Shown: piece after piece, positions 1 through 8,166 of the stretch
Position numbering within the stretch: position 1 is the first letter of the stretch
Layout: the number at the start of each line of letters is the position of its first letter
Assembly: GCF_014218295.1 (NCBI RefSeq)
Contig: NZ_AP023287.1
Location: forward strand, 744,001 to 808,000
Length of the DNA stretch: 64,000 bases
Direction of reading: 5' to 3'
Source of the DNA: Mycolicibacterium litorale
Lineage (GTDB): Bacteria; Actinomycetota; Actinomycetes; Mycobacteriales; Mycobacteriaceae
Translations under genes and position numbers: made by a program
The notes under the pieces: generated by a model
Databases searched by the model: none
What the model saw: only the letters and a program-made list of their open reading frames with translations
What the model was told of the DNA's origin: nothing

Positions 1-557
1 AGCTGACCGACCGCAAGGGCATCGCGATCGACGACTACATGCGCACCAACAAGCCGCACATCTACGCGATCGGCGACGTGACCGGCAAGCTGCAGCTCGC
101 GCACGTCGCCGAGGCGATGGGTGTCGTGGCGGCCGAGACCATCGCCGGCGCGGAGACGCTGCCCCTCGGCGACTACCGGATGATGCCGCGCGCCACGTTC
201 TGCCAGCCGCAGGTCGCCAGCTTCGGGCTGACCGAAGAGCAGGCCAAGGAAGAAGCGGAACGACGCGGATCTGAAATCGTCGTCGCGAAGTTCCCGTTCA
301 CGGCGAACGGCAAGGCGCACGGCATGGGCGCGCCGGCCGGTTTCGTCAAGCTGATCGCCGACGCGAAGTACGGTGAGCTCCTCGGCGGCCACCTGATCGG
401 CCACGACGTCTCCGAGTTGCTGCCCGAACTCACGCTGGCGCAGAAGTGGGACCTGACCGCCAACGAACTGGCCCGCAACGTCCACACCCACCCGACGCTG
501 TCGGAGGCGCTGCAGGAGGCCTTCCACGGGCTGGTCGGCCACATGATCAACTTTTGA
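1..557 (+). CDS. lpdC: dihydrolipoyl dehydrogenase, C-terminal part (5' end outside window)
   Basis: This is the C-terminal third of the flavoprotein E3 subunit that reoxidises dihydrolipoamide with NAD+ in 2-oxoacid dehydrogenase complexes; in M. tuberculosis it also serves peroxiredoxin defence. The reading frame is open from base 3, so the start is upstream of the window. Visible are the FAD/NAD-domain motif YAIGDVTG, the dimerisation domain, and the catalytic His-Glu dyad segment HTHPTLSE near the C-terminus. The next gene starts with TTG inside the stop codon (TTGA overlap), so the two are probably co-translated. Synteny matches Rv0462. Confidence 0.95.
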   Translation, partial: LTDRKGIAIDDYMRTNKPHIYAIGDVTGKLQLAHVAEAMGVVAAETIAGAETLPLGDYRMMPRATFCQPQVASFGLTEEQAKEEAERRGSEIVVAKFPFTANGKAHGMGAPAGFVKLIADAKYGELLGGHLIGHDVSELLPELTLAQKWDLTANELARNVHTHPTLSEALQEAFHGLVGHMINF

Positions 558-823
558 GAAACGAGATCGTCGCCGGCATCGGCGGATTCGTGATCGGCCA
601 CATCCTGTGGCTGATCGCGATCTCGCTGGCCACCAGCACCACCGACGTCAGCACGTGGGTGCTGGTGGTCGCCGGGCTCTCGTTCGTCCTGGGCGCCGTC
701 GCGGGTTACCTCGGATGGCGCAAGTTCCAGGCCAAGTCGTATGTGTGGTCGACGTTCCTGTGGGGGCTGCCGGTCTCACCGGTGCTGTTCTCGATCGTCG
801 TCCTCGGGGTAACGTACCTCTAG
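554..823 (+). CDS. small conserved membrane protein (Rv0463 type)
   Basis: An 89-residue protein with three hydrophobic segments (about residues 7-28, 33-52 and 64-86), so probably a small inner-membrane protein. I chose TTG 554 because it overlaps the lpdC stop by 3 nt and the protein then begins directly at the first membrane segment; an upstream ATG at 446 would run inside lpdC. Its function is unknown. Synteny matches the membrane protein Rv0463 downstream of lpdC. It ends 25 nt before the convergent carboxymuconolactone decarboxylase-family gene. Confidence 0.75.
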   Translation: MRNEIVAGIGGFVIGHILWLIAISLATSTTDVSTWVLVVAGLSFVLGAVAGYLGWRKFQAKSYVWSTFLWGLPVSPVLFSIVVLGVTYL

Positions 824-848
824 TCCCTGGGTCGGCCCGCCGAATCCT

Positions 849-1382
849 CTAGTCCGGGAAGTCCAGCGGCACCTGCAGCGTGGCGATCGTCGCCGCCAGA
901 CCGTCGTATTGAGCTGCGAGCAAACAGAATTCGATCAGCTGCTTCTTGGTCAGGTGCCGCGACAGCGTCGCCCACGTCTGCGGTGACACCCCGCGGGTGA
1001 CGACGAACTCGTCGGTCGCGGTGATCAGCACGCGCTGCCGGTCGGTGAGGCCCTCGGCGTCCGGACCTTCGAAGATGCGGGCCTGCAGGCCGGCGTCGAC
1101 TCCGCGACTGCGGGCCAGGCGGCGGTGCTGCTGCAGTTCGTATTCGGATTCGCGGAGGTGGGCCACCCGCAGAATCACCAGTTCGGCGTCCTGACGCGAC
1201 AGCTTGCCGAACGCCAGCAGCATCAGGGCCTGCGGTCCCCAGCTCAGGAACAGCAGTCGGTGCTGACCGAGCACGTCGACGAGGGAGAACCTGGGGGCTC
1301 GAATGACCTTCGCAGCGGCCCTGGCGATCACCCAGTTCAGTGGTCCGAGTTCCCGGAAGCCGCCGGGCGCGATACGGGTCAT
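849..1382 (-). CDS. carboxymuconolactone decarboxylase / AhpD-fold family protein
   Basis: A 177-residue AhpD-like helical protein (Rv0464c type). The family signature region reads LRVAHLRESEYELQQHRRLA, keeping the Glu/His part of the proton-relay motif but with no CxxC pair, so it should not be a thiol peroxidase-reducing AhpD. Its substrate cannot be read from sequence. ATG 1382 lies 28 nt after the ramB stop on the same strand, so it is likely the second gene of a ramB operon. Confidence 0.8.
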   Translation of the reverse strand: MTRIAPGGFRELGPLNWVIARAAAKVIRAPRFSLVDVLGQHRLLFLSWGPQALMLLAFGKLSRQDAELVILRVAHLRESEYELQQHRRLARSRGVDAGLQARIFEGPDAEGLTDRQRVLITATDEFVVTRGVSPQTWATLSRHLTKKQLIEFCLLAAQYDGLAATIATLQVPLDFPD

Positions 1383-1410
1383 AGTTCTCGGTTCCTCGCG
1401 CGAGCGCTCG

Positions 1411-2832
1411 TCACGACTGCTTCACCAGGTACGGCGAGACCGTGGACCGGTGCTCGTCGAGGTCGAGGGCGCGGCCCAGCGCCGGGAACGCCCGCTGCGG
1501 GCAGTTGTCCCGCTCGCAGACGCGGCAGCCGGCCCCGATCGGTGTCGCATTCTCACCAGAAAGATCCAATCCCTCGGAGTAGACCAGCCGATGCGCATGG
1601 CGCAGTTCGCATCCGAGGCCGATCGCGAACGTCTTACCCGGCTGACCATAGCGCGACGCGCGGCGCTCCACCGTCCGCGCCACCCACATGTAGTTGCGGC
1701 CGTCGGGCATCTGCGCGATCTGGACCAGGATCTTGCCCGGGTTGGCGAAGGTCTCGTAGACGTTCCACAGCGGGCAGGTGCCGCCGCTCGACGAGAAGTG
1801 GAAACCCGTCGCGGACTGGCGCTTCGACATGTTCCCCGCCCGGTCCACCCGGACGAAGCTGAACGGCACGCCGCGCATCGACGGCCGCTGCAGCGTCGAG
1901 AGTCGGTGTCCGATCGTCTCGTAGCTGACCGAGTAGAACGCCGAGAGCCGTTCGACGTCGTAGCGGAAGTTCTCCGCGACGTCGTGGAACTGCCGGTAGG
2001 GCAGCACCGTCGCCGCGGCGAAGTAGTTCGCCAGACCCAGCCGGGCCAGGGTGCGCGACTCGTCGCTGGTGAACATCCCCTCGTCGACCATCTTGTCGAT
2101 CAGGTCGCCGAACTCGAGGTAGGCGAGTTCTGCCGCCATCTTGAACACCTGCTGACCGGTCGACAGGTGGGTGCTCATCTCGAGCGTCTTGGTGGCCGGG
2201 TCGAACCGGTGCAGGACGGTCTCGCCGAGGTCGATGCGGCGCACGATGTGCACGCCGTGCACCGAGGCCAGCCGGTTGGACAGTTCGCCGGCCAGATCGC
2301 CGCGGTGCATGCGCATCCGGACCGTGAGGTCCTCGGCGGCGCTGTCGAGTTCGTGCAGGTAGTTCTGGCGCTGGTAGAAGTAGTCGCGGACCTCCTCGTG
2401 CGGCATCGAGATCGAACCCGACCCCGAGCTGGAGCCGTCGCTGTAGCGGTCCTCGGTGGCCGCGGCCAGTTGGGTCGTGGTCAGCCGGTAGCGGCGGTGC
2501 AGGTTGACCATGGCGCGGGCCAGTGTCGGATGCGCCATCACCATGTCGGCGATCTCTGCCACGTCCACGTCGACGCCCAGGTCGCGGTCCATCGCCACCT
2601 CGCGCAGTTCGGCGACCAGCCGCGTGTCGTCCTGGGAGGCGAAGAAGGTGGCGTCGACGCCGAAAACCTCGGTGATGCGCAGCAGGACCGCCACCGTCAG
2701 CGGACGGACGTCGTGCTCGATCTGGTTGAGGTAGCTCGGGGAGATCTCCAGCATCTGCGCCAGGGCGGCCTGGCTGTAGCCGCGTTCGCTGCGCAGTTGT
2801 CTGACCCGCGATCCCACGAACGTTTTTGCCAC
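1411..2832 (-). CDS. ramB: RamB, regulator of acetate metabolism
   Basis: A 473-residue transcriptional regulator. The N-terminal XRE helix-turn-helix is at about residues 5-60 (QAALAQMLEISPSYLNQIE). A central sensor region follows, and the C-terminal short-chain fatty-acyl regulator domain holds a conserved cysteine cluster (GAGCRVCERDNCPQRAFP). The start is GTG 2832, which gives the length of M. tuberculosis RamB (Rv0465c); the frame stays open to an ATG at 2889 but that extension lies in the promoter region. In Corynebacterium and M. tuberculosis, RamB represses isocitrate lyase genes and itself. The target gene aceA lies 1.2 kb away, and similar short repeats occur in both promoter regions. 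Confidence 0.95.
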   Translation of the reverse strand: MAKTFVGSRVRQLRSERGYSQAALAQMLEISPSYLNQIEHDVRPLTVAVLLRITEVFGVDATFFASQDDTRLVAELREVAMDRDLGVDVDVAEIADMVMAHPTLARAMVNLHRRYRLTTTQLAAATEDRYSDGSSSGSGSISMPHEEVRDYFYQRQNYLHELDSAAEDLTVRMRMHRGDLAGELSNRLASVHGVHIVRRIDLGETVLHRFDPATKTLEMSTHLSTGQQVFKMAAELAYLEFGDLIDKMVDEGMFTSDESRTLARLGLANYFAAATVLPYRQFHDVAENFRYDVERLSAFYSVSYETIGHRLSTLQRPSMRGVPFSFVRVDRAGNMSKRQSATGFHFSSSGGTCPLWNVYETFANPGKILVQIAQMPDGRNYMWVARTVERRASRYGQPGKTFAIGLGCELRHAHRLVYSEGLDLSGENATPIGAGCRVCERDNCPQRAFPALGRALDLDEHRSTVSPYLVKQS

Positions 2833-2860
2833 GTCAACCAGCGTAACAATGCTGCTAATC

Positions 2861-2870
2861 AGCGCCTTCG
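2861..2870. promoter_or_regulatory. candidate RamB-type site in the ramB promoter region
   Basis: The decamer CGCCTTCGCA in the ramB/thioesterase intergenic region recurs exactly at 3851-3860 in the aceA leader. RamB is known to autoregulate and to bind the icl promoter, so a shared motif at exactly these two places is suggestive. The assignment is inference. Confidence 0.35.
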
Positions 2871-2951
2871 CAGTCTTAGCAGGCGACATCTTGTGGCAGT
2901 ATCGGGGCGCCTGGCATGTACGCGTCGGGCGATCAGCAGGGAGGACGACAG

Positions 2952-3767
2952 GTGACCGGCACGACCACAGGCACCGGCCTGAGCAAGACCATGATGCCGG
3001 TGCCGGATCCGCACCCCGACGTCTTCGACACCGGCTGGCCGCTGCGGGTCGCCGACATCGACCGCACCGGCAGGTTGCGCTTCGACGCCGCGACCCGCCA
3101 CATCCAGGACATCGGTTCCGACCACTTGCGCGAGCTGGGCTACGAGAAGACCCACCCGCTGTGGATCGTGCGCCGCACGATGATCGACCTGATCCGCCCG
3201 ATCGAATTCCAGGACATGCTGCGGCTGCGGCGCTGGTGTTCGGGCACGTCGAACCGCTGGTGCGAGATGCGGGTGCGTATCGACGGCCGCAAGGGCGGGC
3301 TGATGGAATCCGAGGCGTTCTGGATCAACATCAACCGCGAGACCCAGGGGCCGGCGCGGATCAGCGACGACTTCATCGCCGGGCTGCAGCGCACCACCGA
3401 CGTCAACCGGTTGCGGTGGAAGGCGTACCTGAGCCCCGGCAGCCGCGACGACGCCCAGGAGATCCGCGACTATCCGGTGCGGGTGAGCGACATCGACATC
3501 TTCGACCACATGAACAACTCGGTGTACTGGTCGGTGGTCGAGGACTACCTCTTTCACCATCCCGAATTGCTGGCCGCGCCGCTGCGGGTGACGATCGAAC
3601 ACGACCTTCCGGTGGCCCTCGGCGACAAGTTGGAGATCATCTCGCACGTCCATCCGGCCGGTTCGACCGACAAGTTCGGTCCGGATCTGGTGGATCGGAC
3701 TGTTACAACGCTCACATATGCGGTCGGTGAGGAGACGAAAGCCGTCGCATGCCTGTTCGCGCTGTGA
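2952..3767 (+). CDS. acyl-ACP thioesterase family protein (Rv0466 type)
   Basis: A 271-residue double hot-dog protein related to plant-type FatA/FatB acyl-ACP thioesterases, expected to release fatty acids from acyl-ACP in the cytosol. Two hot-dog repeats are visible, the first around DIDRTGRLRFDAATRHIQDIG and the second around VRVSDIDIFDHMNNSVYW, where the Asp-His-Asn segment is the family active-site region. I chose GTG 2952 because AGGGAGG (2938-2944) sits 7 nt upstream and the residues encoded by the longer frame from 2916 are not protein-like. It is divergent from ramB. Confidence 0.85.
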   Translation: MTGTTTGTGLSKTMMPVPDPHPDVFDTGWPLRVADIDRTGRLRFDAATRHIQDIGSDHLRELGYEKTHPLWIVRRTMIDLIRPIEFQDMLRLRRWCSGTSNRWCEMRVRIDGRKGGLMESEAFWININRETQGPARISDDFIAGLQRTTDVNRLRWKAYLSPGSRDDAQEIRDYPVRVSDIDIFDHMNNSVYWSVVEDYLFHHPELLAAPLRVTIEHDLPVALGDKLEIISHVHPAGSTDKFGPDLVDRTVTTLTYAVGEETKAVACLFAL

Positions 3768-3844
3768 CATTCCCGGTTTAACAGTACGGGCGTACTGACC
3801 AGCGGAAACCTGTTACCGGCGAGTAGCTACTGAACCGGTCAAGG

Positions 3845-3879
3845 AGTTTGCGCCTTCGCAACCTTCGCAACTTCGCCAG
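3845..3879. promoter_or_regulatory. tandem repeats upstream of aceA, candidate RamB operator
   Basis: The 266-nt gap between the thioesterase gene and aceA holds two abutting perfect copies of CCTTCGCAA (3853-3861 and 3862-3870). AGTTTGCG precedes them (3845-3852) and a degenerate third unit, CTTCGCCA, follows. The TTTGC/GCAA character resembles known RamB sites, and isocitrate lyase is the classical RamB target. The rest of the gap shows no gene. Confidence 0.45.
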
Positions 3880-4033
3880 GCTGCTTGGCAAAAGTTCGCG
3901 ATCGAAACGGGTGGACCTGCGGTTATGCCGTAGTGCATCCTCGGTTTAGCACGGCAGTGAAGTTGTGCTGGTGTTAACAAGCCGGGAACCCGGCCGCACC
4001 GGCAGCGATGTGAGTAACCGAAGGAGCAGTCCA

Positions 4034-5320
4034 ATGTCGACCGTTGGCACGCCGAAGTCCCCCGAAGAGATCCAGAAGGATTGGGACACCAACCCCCGCT
4101 GGAAGGGCATCACCCGCGAGTACTCCGCCGAGGACGTCGTCGCCCTGCAGGGCACCGTCGTCGAGGAGCAGACGCTGGCCCGCCGCGGTGCGGAGGTGCT
4201 CTGGAACCAGCTCCACGACATGGAGTTCGTCAACGCCCTCGGCGCCCTGACCGGCAACATGGCCGTCCAGCAGGTGCGCGCGGGTCTCAAAGCCATCTAC
4301 CTGTCGGGTTGGCAGGTCGCCGGCGACGCGAACCTGTCCGGCCACACCTACCCCGACCAGAGCCTCTACCCGGCCAACTCCGTGCCGCAGGTCGTGCGCC
4401 GCATCAACAACGCGCTGCTGCGCGCCGACGAGATCGCCAAGGTCGAGGGCGACACGTCGGTAGAGAACTGGCTGGTGCCGATCGTCGCGGACGGTGAGGC
4501 CGGCTTCGGTGGCGCGCTCAACGTCTACGAGCTGCAGAAGGCGATGATCGCCGCCGGTGTCGCCGGTTCGCACTGGGAGGACCAGCTGGCCTCGGAGAAG
4601 AAGTGCGGCCACCTCGGTGGCAAGGTGCTGATCCCCACCCAGCAGCACATCCGCACCCTGACGTCCGCCCGCCTCGCCGCCGACGTCGCCGACGTGCCGA
4701 CCGTCGTCATCGCCCGCACCGACGCCGAGGCCGCCACGCTGATCACCTCCGACGTCGACGAGCGCGACCAGCCGTTCATCACCGGTGAGCGGACCAAGGA
4801 AGGCTTCTACCGGGTGAAGAACGGCATCGAGCCGTGCATCGCCCGTGCCAAGGCCTACGCGCCGTACTCCGACCTGATCTGGATGGAGACCGGCACCCCG
4901 GACCTCGAGCTCGCCCGCAAGTTCGCCGAAGGCGTGCAGGCCGAGTTCCCGGACCAGATGCTGGCCTACAACTGCTCGCCGTCGTTCAACTGGAAGAAGC
5001 ACCTCGACGACGCCACGATCGCGAAGTTCCAGAAGGAGCTCGGCGCGATGGGCTTCAAGTTCCAGTTCATCACGCTGGCCGGCTTCCACGCCCTCAACTA
5101 CTCGATGTTCGATCTGGCCTACGGCTACGCCCGCAACCAGATGACCGCCTACGTCGAGCTGCAGGAGCGCGAGTTCGCCGCCGAGGAGCGCGGTTACACC
5201 GCGACGAAGCACCAGCGCGAGGTCGGCGCCGGCTACTTCGACCGGATCGCCACCACCGTCGACCCGAACAGCTCGACCACCGCGCTGACGGGTTCGACCG
5301 AAGAGGGCCAGTTCCACTAA
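4034..5320 (+). CDS. aceA: isocitrate lyase (Icl1)
   Basis: The cytosolic enzyme cleaving isocitrate to succinate and glyoxylate; the first step of the glyoxylate shunt, needed for growth on acetate and fatty acids. At 428 residues it matches M. tuberculosis Icl1 in length and nearly throughout in sequence. The catalytic loop is EKKCGHLGG with Cys191, and the substrate-binding segment [12 protein letters not shown] is present. ATG 4034 follows AAGGAG (4021-4026). fadB2 follows after an 88-nt gap containing a perfect hairpin. Confidence 0.98.
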   Translation: MSTVGTPKSPEEIQKDWDTNPRWKGITREYSAEDVVALQGTVVEEQTLARRGAEVLWNQLHDMEFVNALGALTGNMAVQQVRAGLKAIYLSGWQVAGDANLSGHTYPDQSLYPANSVPQVVRRINNALLRADEIAKVEGDTSVENWLVPIVADGEAGFGGALNVYELQKAMIAAGVAGSHWEDQLASEKKCGHLGGKVLIPTQQHIRTLTSARLAADVADVPTVVIARTDAEAATLITSDVDERDQPFITGERTKEGFYRVKNGIEPCIARAKAYAPYSDLIWMETGTPDLELARKFAEGVQAEFPDQMLAYNCSPSFNWKKHLDDATIAKFQKELGAMGFKFQFITLAGFHALNYSMFDLAYGYARNQMTAYVELQEREFAAEERGYTATKHQREVGAGYFDRIATTVDPNSSTTALTGSTEEGQFH

Positions 5321-5330
5321 ACCCGTTCGC

Positions 5331-5388
5331 CGAGCGCACGGTTGTTGTACGCAAACGTCGAGTAGACGTGGCAACAACCGTGCGCTCG
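5331..5388. terminator. 58-nt palindrome after aceA (17-bp arms)
   Basis: Arms 5331-5347 and 5372-5388 are perfect 17-bp reverse complements. The 24-nt loop contains a second small palindrome, ACGTC (5355-5359) / GACGT (5365-5369). No U-tract follows, which is normal for mycobacterial hairpins. The arm CGAG-NNN-ACGGTTGTTG resembles the left arm of the element at 7240, so this may be a member of a dispersed palindromic family that acts as a terminator. Confidence 0.65.
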
Positions 5389-5408
5389 TCGTCTGTTAGG
5401 AAGTAGCA

Positions 5409-6269
5409 GTGAGCAATTCCATCGAACGGGTAGGCGTCATCGGCGCGGGGCAGATGGGCGCGGGCATCGCCGAGGTGTCCGCCCGCGCGGGCGTCGACGT
5501 GCTGGTGTTCGAGACCACCGACGCACTCGTCACCGCCGGCCGCGGCCGGATCACGAAATCGCTCGAGCGCGGTGTGAGTGCCGGCAAGGTGACCGAACGC
5601 GAGAAGTCGGCGGCGCTGGGCAAGCTGGCCTTCACCACCGACCTGGCCGACATGGCGGACCGCCAACTGGTGATCGAGGCGATCATCGAGGACGTGGCCG
5701 TCAAGGCGAAGGTGTTCGCCGAGCTGGACAAGGTCATCAGCGACCCCGACGCCGTGCTGGCCTCGAACACCTCGAGCATCCCCATCATGAAACTCGGTGC
5801 GGCAACGCAGAATCCGGGCCGGGTGCTGGGCCTGCACTTCTTCAACCCGGTGCCGGTGCTGCCGCTCGTCGAGCTCGTCAGCACGCTGGTGACCTCGGAG
5901 GCCGCGATCGCGCGCACCGAGGCGTTCGCCAGCGACGTGCTCGGTAAGCAGGTGGTGCGCTGCAGCGACCGGTCGGGCTTCGTGGTCAACGCGCTGCTGG
6001 TGCCGTATCTGCTCTCGGCGATCCGGATGGTCGAAGCGGGCTTCGCCACCGTCGAGGACGTCGACAAGGCGGTGGTGGCCGGGTTGTCGCATCCGATGGG
6101 ACCGCTGCGGCTGTCCGACCTGATCGGTCTGGACACCATGAAGCTGATCGCCGACGCGATGTTCGACGAGCTCAAGGACGCCCACTACGCCCCGCCGCCG
6201 CTGCTGCTGCGCATGGTCGAGGCCGGTCAGCTGGGCAAGAAGAGCGGCCAGGGCTTCTACACGTACTAG
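5409..6269 (+). CDS. fadB2: 3-hydroxybutyryl-CoA dehydrogenase
   Basis: A 286-residue NAD(P)-dependent 3-hydroxyacyl-CoA dehydrogenase interconverting 3-hydroxybutyryl-CoA and acetoacetyl-CoA. The N-terminal Rossmann motif is GVIGAGQMGAGIAEV, followed by LHFFNPVPVLPLVELV with the catalytic His. The C-terminal helical domain contains GFVVNALLVPYLLSAI. GTG 5409 is preceded by AGGAAG (5398-5403). The length equals that of Rv0468. With aceA beside it, the pair links beta-oxidation and the glyoxylate shunt. Confidence 0.95.
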   Translation: MSNSIERVGVIGAGQMGAGIAEVSARAGVDVLVFETTDALVTAGRGRITKSLERGVSAGKVTEREKSAALGKLAFTTDLADMADRQLVIEAIIEDVAVKAKVFAELDKVISDPDAVLASNTSSIPIMKLGAATQNPGRVLGLHFFNPVPVLPLVELVSTLVTSEAAIARTEAFASDVLGKQVVRCSDRSGFVVNALLVPYLLSAIRMVEAGFATVEDVDKAVVAGLSHPMGPLRLSDLIGLDTMKLIADAMFDELKDAHYAPPPLLLRMVEAGQLGKKSGQGFYTY

Positions 6270-6279
6270 TTTCCCGCGC

Positions 6280-6335
6280 CGAGACTACGGAAGTTGACGG
6301 ATTTTCCCGATATTCCGTCAACTTCCGTAGTCTCG
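6280..6335. repeat. 56-nt palindromic element, copy A
   Basis: Perfect 22-bp inverted repeat, arms 6280-6301 and 6314-6335, with a 12-nt loop, placed 10 nt after the fadB2 stop. The element is the same length as the one at 7240-7295 and matches it at 42 of 56 aligned positions, including GAGACTACGG and GTTGAC in the left arm. It may act as a fadB2 terminator. The pair brackets the DUF559 gene. Confidence 0.75.
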
Positions 6336-6364
6336 CGATGATTCACGGGAACCGATCGGGCAGT

Positions 6365-6387
6365 CCCCACGCCTAATAGGTGTGGGG
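6365..6387. promoter_or_regulatory. stem enclosing the GTG start of the DUF559 gene
   Basis: CCCCACGCC (6365-6373) pairs with GGTGTGGGG (6379-6387) with one G-U wobble around the loop TAATA. The GTG start at 6382 lies inside the right arm, and no Shine-Dalgarno sequence precedes it. If the transcript begins upstream, the start codon would be sequestered. This is inference from sequence. Confidence 0.4.
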
Positions 6388-7257
6388 GATCTGATCCTCG
6401 CGTCCGAGGCGCTTGCCGCGGGAGCCGTCACGCGCAACGACTTGCGGCGCCGTTACGTCAAATTGCACCGCAATGTGTACATCCGCAGCGGGCGAGAGCT
6501 GACCGCACTGGACCGGGCGAAGGCCGCCTGGCTCTGGTCGAACCGCGAAGCCGTGCTCGTCGGTAATTCCGCCGCCGCACTGCTCGGAACCAAGTGGCTG
6601 CCCGCCGACGCGCCGGCGGAACTCGGACGCGTGCGGTATCCCGCGCCACCCGGGATCGTGGTGCACAGCGGCGTGATCGCCGGCGACGAGATCTGCACCG
6701 TTGGCCAAATCGCTTGCACCACACCAGCTCGCACGGCTTACGATCTCGGGCGACGTCAGCTGCCGCTCGAACGGGCGGTGATCGGGATCGACGCGCTGCT
6801 CAATGCCACGCGGGCTCCCGTATCCGCCGTCGACGCGATGGCCTTGCGCTATCCGGGGGCTCGGGGCATCCGCCACCTGCGCGAAGCGCTCGGCCTCGTC
6901 GACGGCGGAGCCGAGTCACCGCAGGAGACCAGGCTACGGCTACTGCTCGTGCAATCCGGTATACCTCGGCCGGTCACTCAGATTCCGGTTCGTGACGATC
7001 GCGGTCGCGTCGTACGTCGTATCGACATGGGCTGGCCCGAGTGGATGGTGGGCGCGGAATACGACGGTGAGCAGCACTTCACCGATCCCGACGCGTACGC
7101 CGCGGACATCGAACGCCTCGAATTCCTCGCCGGCCGCGGCTGGACGATCGTTCGGGTCAGCTCCCGGCAGTTGCGGTGGCAGCGCCCTGAGGTCGTGGTC
7201 CGTGTACGACGGGCGTTGGCGGCGGCAGGTATGCCCGCGCGAGACTACGGTTGTTGA
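6382..7257 (+). CDS. AbiEi-like N-terminus plus DUF559 (endonuclease-fold) protein
   Basis: A 291-residue accessory protein. The N-terminal part (about residues 1-120) has the winged-helix/AbiEi-antitoxin pattern (SEALAAGAVTRNDLRRRYVKLHRNVYI). The C-terminal part (about 170-285) is a DUF559/Vsr-like nuclease fold: E in SPQETRLR, D in RIDMGWPEW, then EYDGEQHF. Such proteins are common in mycobacterial accessory regions and have no settled function. The GTG start lies in a stem and the stop codon lies inside palindrome copy B, so the C-terminal residues RDYGC are encoded by the repeat. No partner toxin gene is adjacent. Confidence 0.7.
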   Translation: MGDLILASEALAAGAVTRNDLRRRYVKLHRNVYIRSGRELTALDRAKAAWLWSNREAVLVGNSAAALLGTKWLPADAPAELGRVRYPAPPGIVVHSGVIAGDEICTVGQIACTTPARTAYDLGRRQLPLERAVIGIDALLNATRAPVSAVDAMALRYPGARGIRHLREALGLVDGGAESPQETRLRLLLVQSGIPRPVTQIPVRDDRGRVVRRIDMGWPEWMVGAEYDGEQHFTDPDAYAADIERLEFLAGRGWTIVRVSSRQLRWQRPEVVVRVRRALAAAGMPARDYGC

Positions 7258-7295
7258 CAGATTTCGGGCGAACCGCGTCAACTTACGTAGTCTCG
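7240..7295. repeat. 56-nt palindromic element, copy B, overlapping the DUF559 stop
   Basis: Arms 7240-7258 and 7277-7295 pair at 16 of 19 positions. The element covers the last codons and stop (7255-7257) of the DUF559 gene and ends 4 nt before the convergent ppk2 stop (7300). It could serve as a bidirectional terminator. It is homologous to copy A. Confidence 0.7.
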
Positions 7296-7299
7296 GCGA

Positions 7300-8166
7300 C
7301 TAGGCGTCGGCGAGCCGGCGCTTCTCCGCCTCCACGTCGAAATCCGGTGGGGGCCACGACATGTTGAGCCCCTTGAGCGCCTCGATGAGCAGTTCGGTGA
7401 TCGCCAGCCGGCTGTACCACTTGCGGTCGCACGGCACGACGTACCACGGCGCGTGATCGGTCGACGTGCGGTCGAGCACCGCCTGATAGGCCTGCTCGTA
7501 CTTCGGCCACAGCAGTCGCTCGTCGATGTCGGCGGGGTTGTACTTCCAGTACTTGTCGGGGCGTTCGAGCCGCTCGGCCAGCCGACGCTTCTGCTCCTGC
7601 AGCGAGACGAACATCGCCACCTTCACCAACGTCACCCCGCTGTCGACGAGTTCGCGTTCGAAGGCGTTGATCTCGTCGTAGCGCGCGCCCCACACGTCGG
7701 GCGGCACCAGATCGTGGACCCGCACGATCAACACGTCCTCGTAGTGCGATCGGTCGAACACCCCGATGTGCCCCGGCGTCGGCAGCGCCTTGCGGATGCG
7801 CCACAGGTAGTGGTGTGCCAGCTCCTCCTCGGTCGGTTTGCCGAAGCTGGTGTACTGGATGCCCTGCGGATTCGCCGCGCCCACAACGTGTTTGACGATG
7901 CCGCCCTTACCCGCGGTGTCCATGCCCTGCAGGATCAGCAGCACGGAACGGGTGTCTCCGGCTCGACTGTTGGCGTACAGCTTCTCCTGCAGTTGGCCCA
8001 GTCGCACGCTGCGCTCGGCCTGCAACACCGGGGCGTCGGCCTTCGATCCGCGGAATCCCGGCGTCGCGGAGGTGTCGATGTCGGCGACCTTGTCGCCGGG
8101 CCGGAACCGCAGATGGACGTGCGGGTCGTGTGACCACAGGGCGGGCAGCTCGGACGGCTCGCTCAT
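7300..8166 (-). CDS. PPK2-family polyphosphate:nucleotide phosphotransferase
   Basis: A 288-residue cytosolic kinase that uses polyphosphate to phosphorylate nucleotides. Walker A is GMDTAGKGG (81-89); the Walker B and lid region is GVFDRSHYEDVLIVRV (135-150), followed by EQKRRLAERLERPDKYWKY. Its length fits single-domain PPK2. ATG 8166 overlaps the stop of the upstream tetR gene (ATGA), so both are translated from one message and the regulator may control it. Whether it prefers NMP or NDP cannot be decided here. It lies where M. tuberculosis has mycolate cyclopropane synthase genes. Confidence 0.88.
   Translation of the reverse strand: MSEPSELPALWSHDPHVHLRFRPGDKVADIDTSATPGFRGSKADAPVLQAERSVRLGQLQEKLYANSRAGDTRSVLLILQGMDTAGKGGIVKHVVGAANPQGIQYTSFGKPTEEELAHHYLWRIRKALPTPGHIGVFDRSHYEDVLIVRVHDLVPPDVWGARYDEINAFERELVDSGVTLVKVAMFVSLQEQKRRLAERLERPDKYWKYNPADIDERLLWPKYEQAYQAVLDRTSTDHAPWYVVPCDRKWYSRLAITELLIEALKGLNMSWPPPDFDVEAEKRRLADA

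Noticed and set aside
1303..2955. 550-codon open frame on the + strand opposite ramB
   Set aside because: It is an antisense shadow in high-GC DNA; the minus strand encodes a full RamB with recognisable domains, and the + strand product has no domain.
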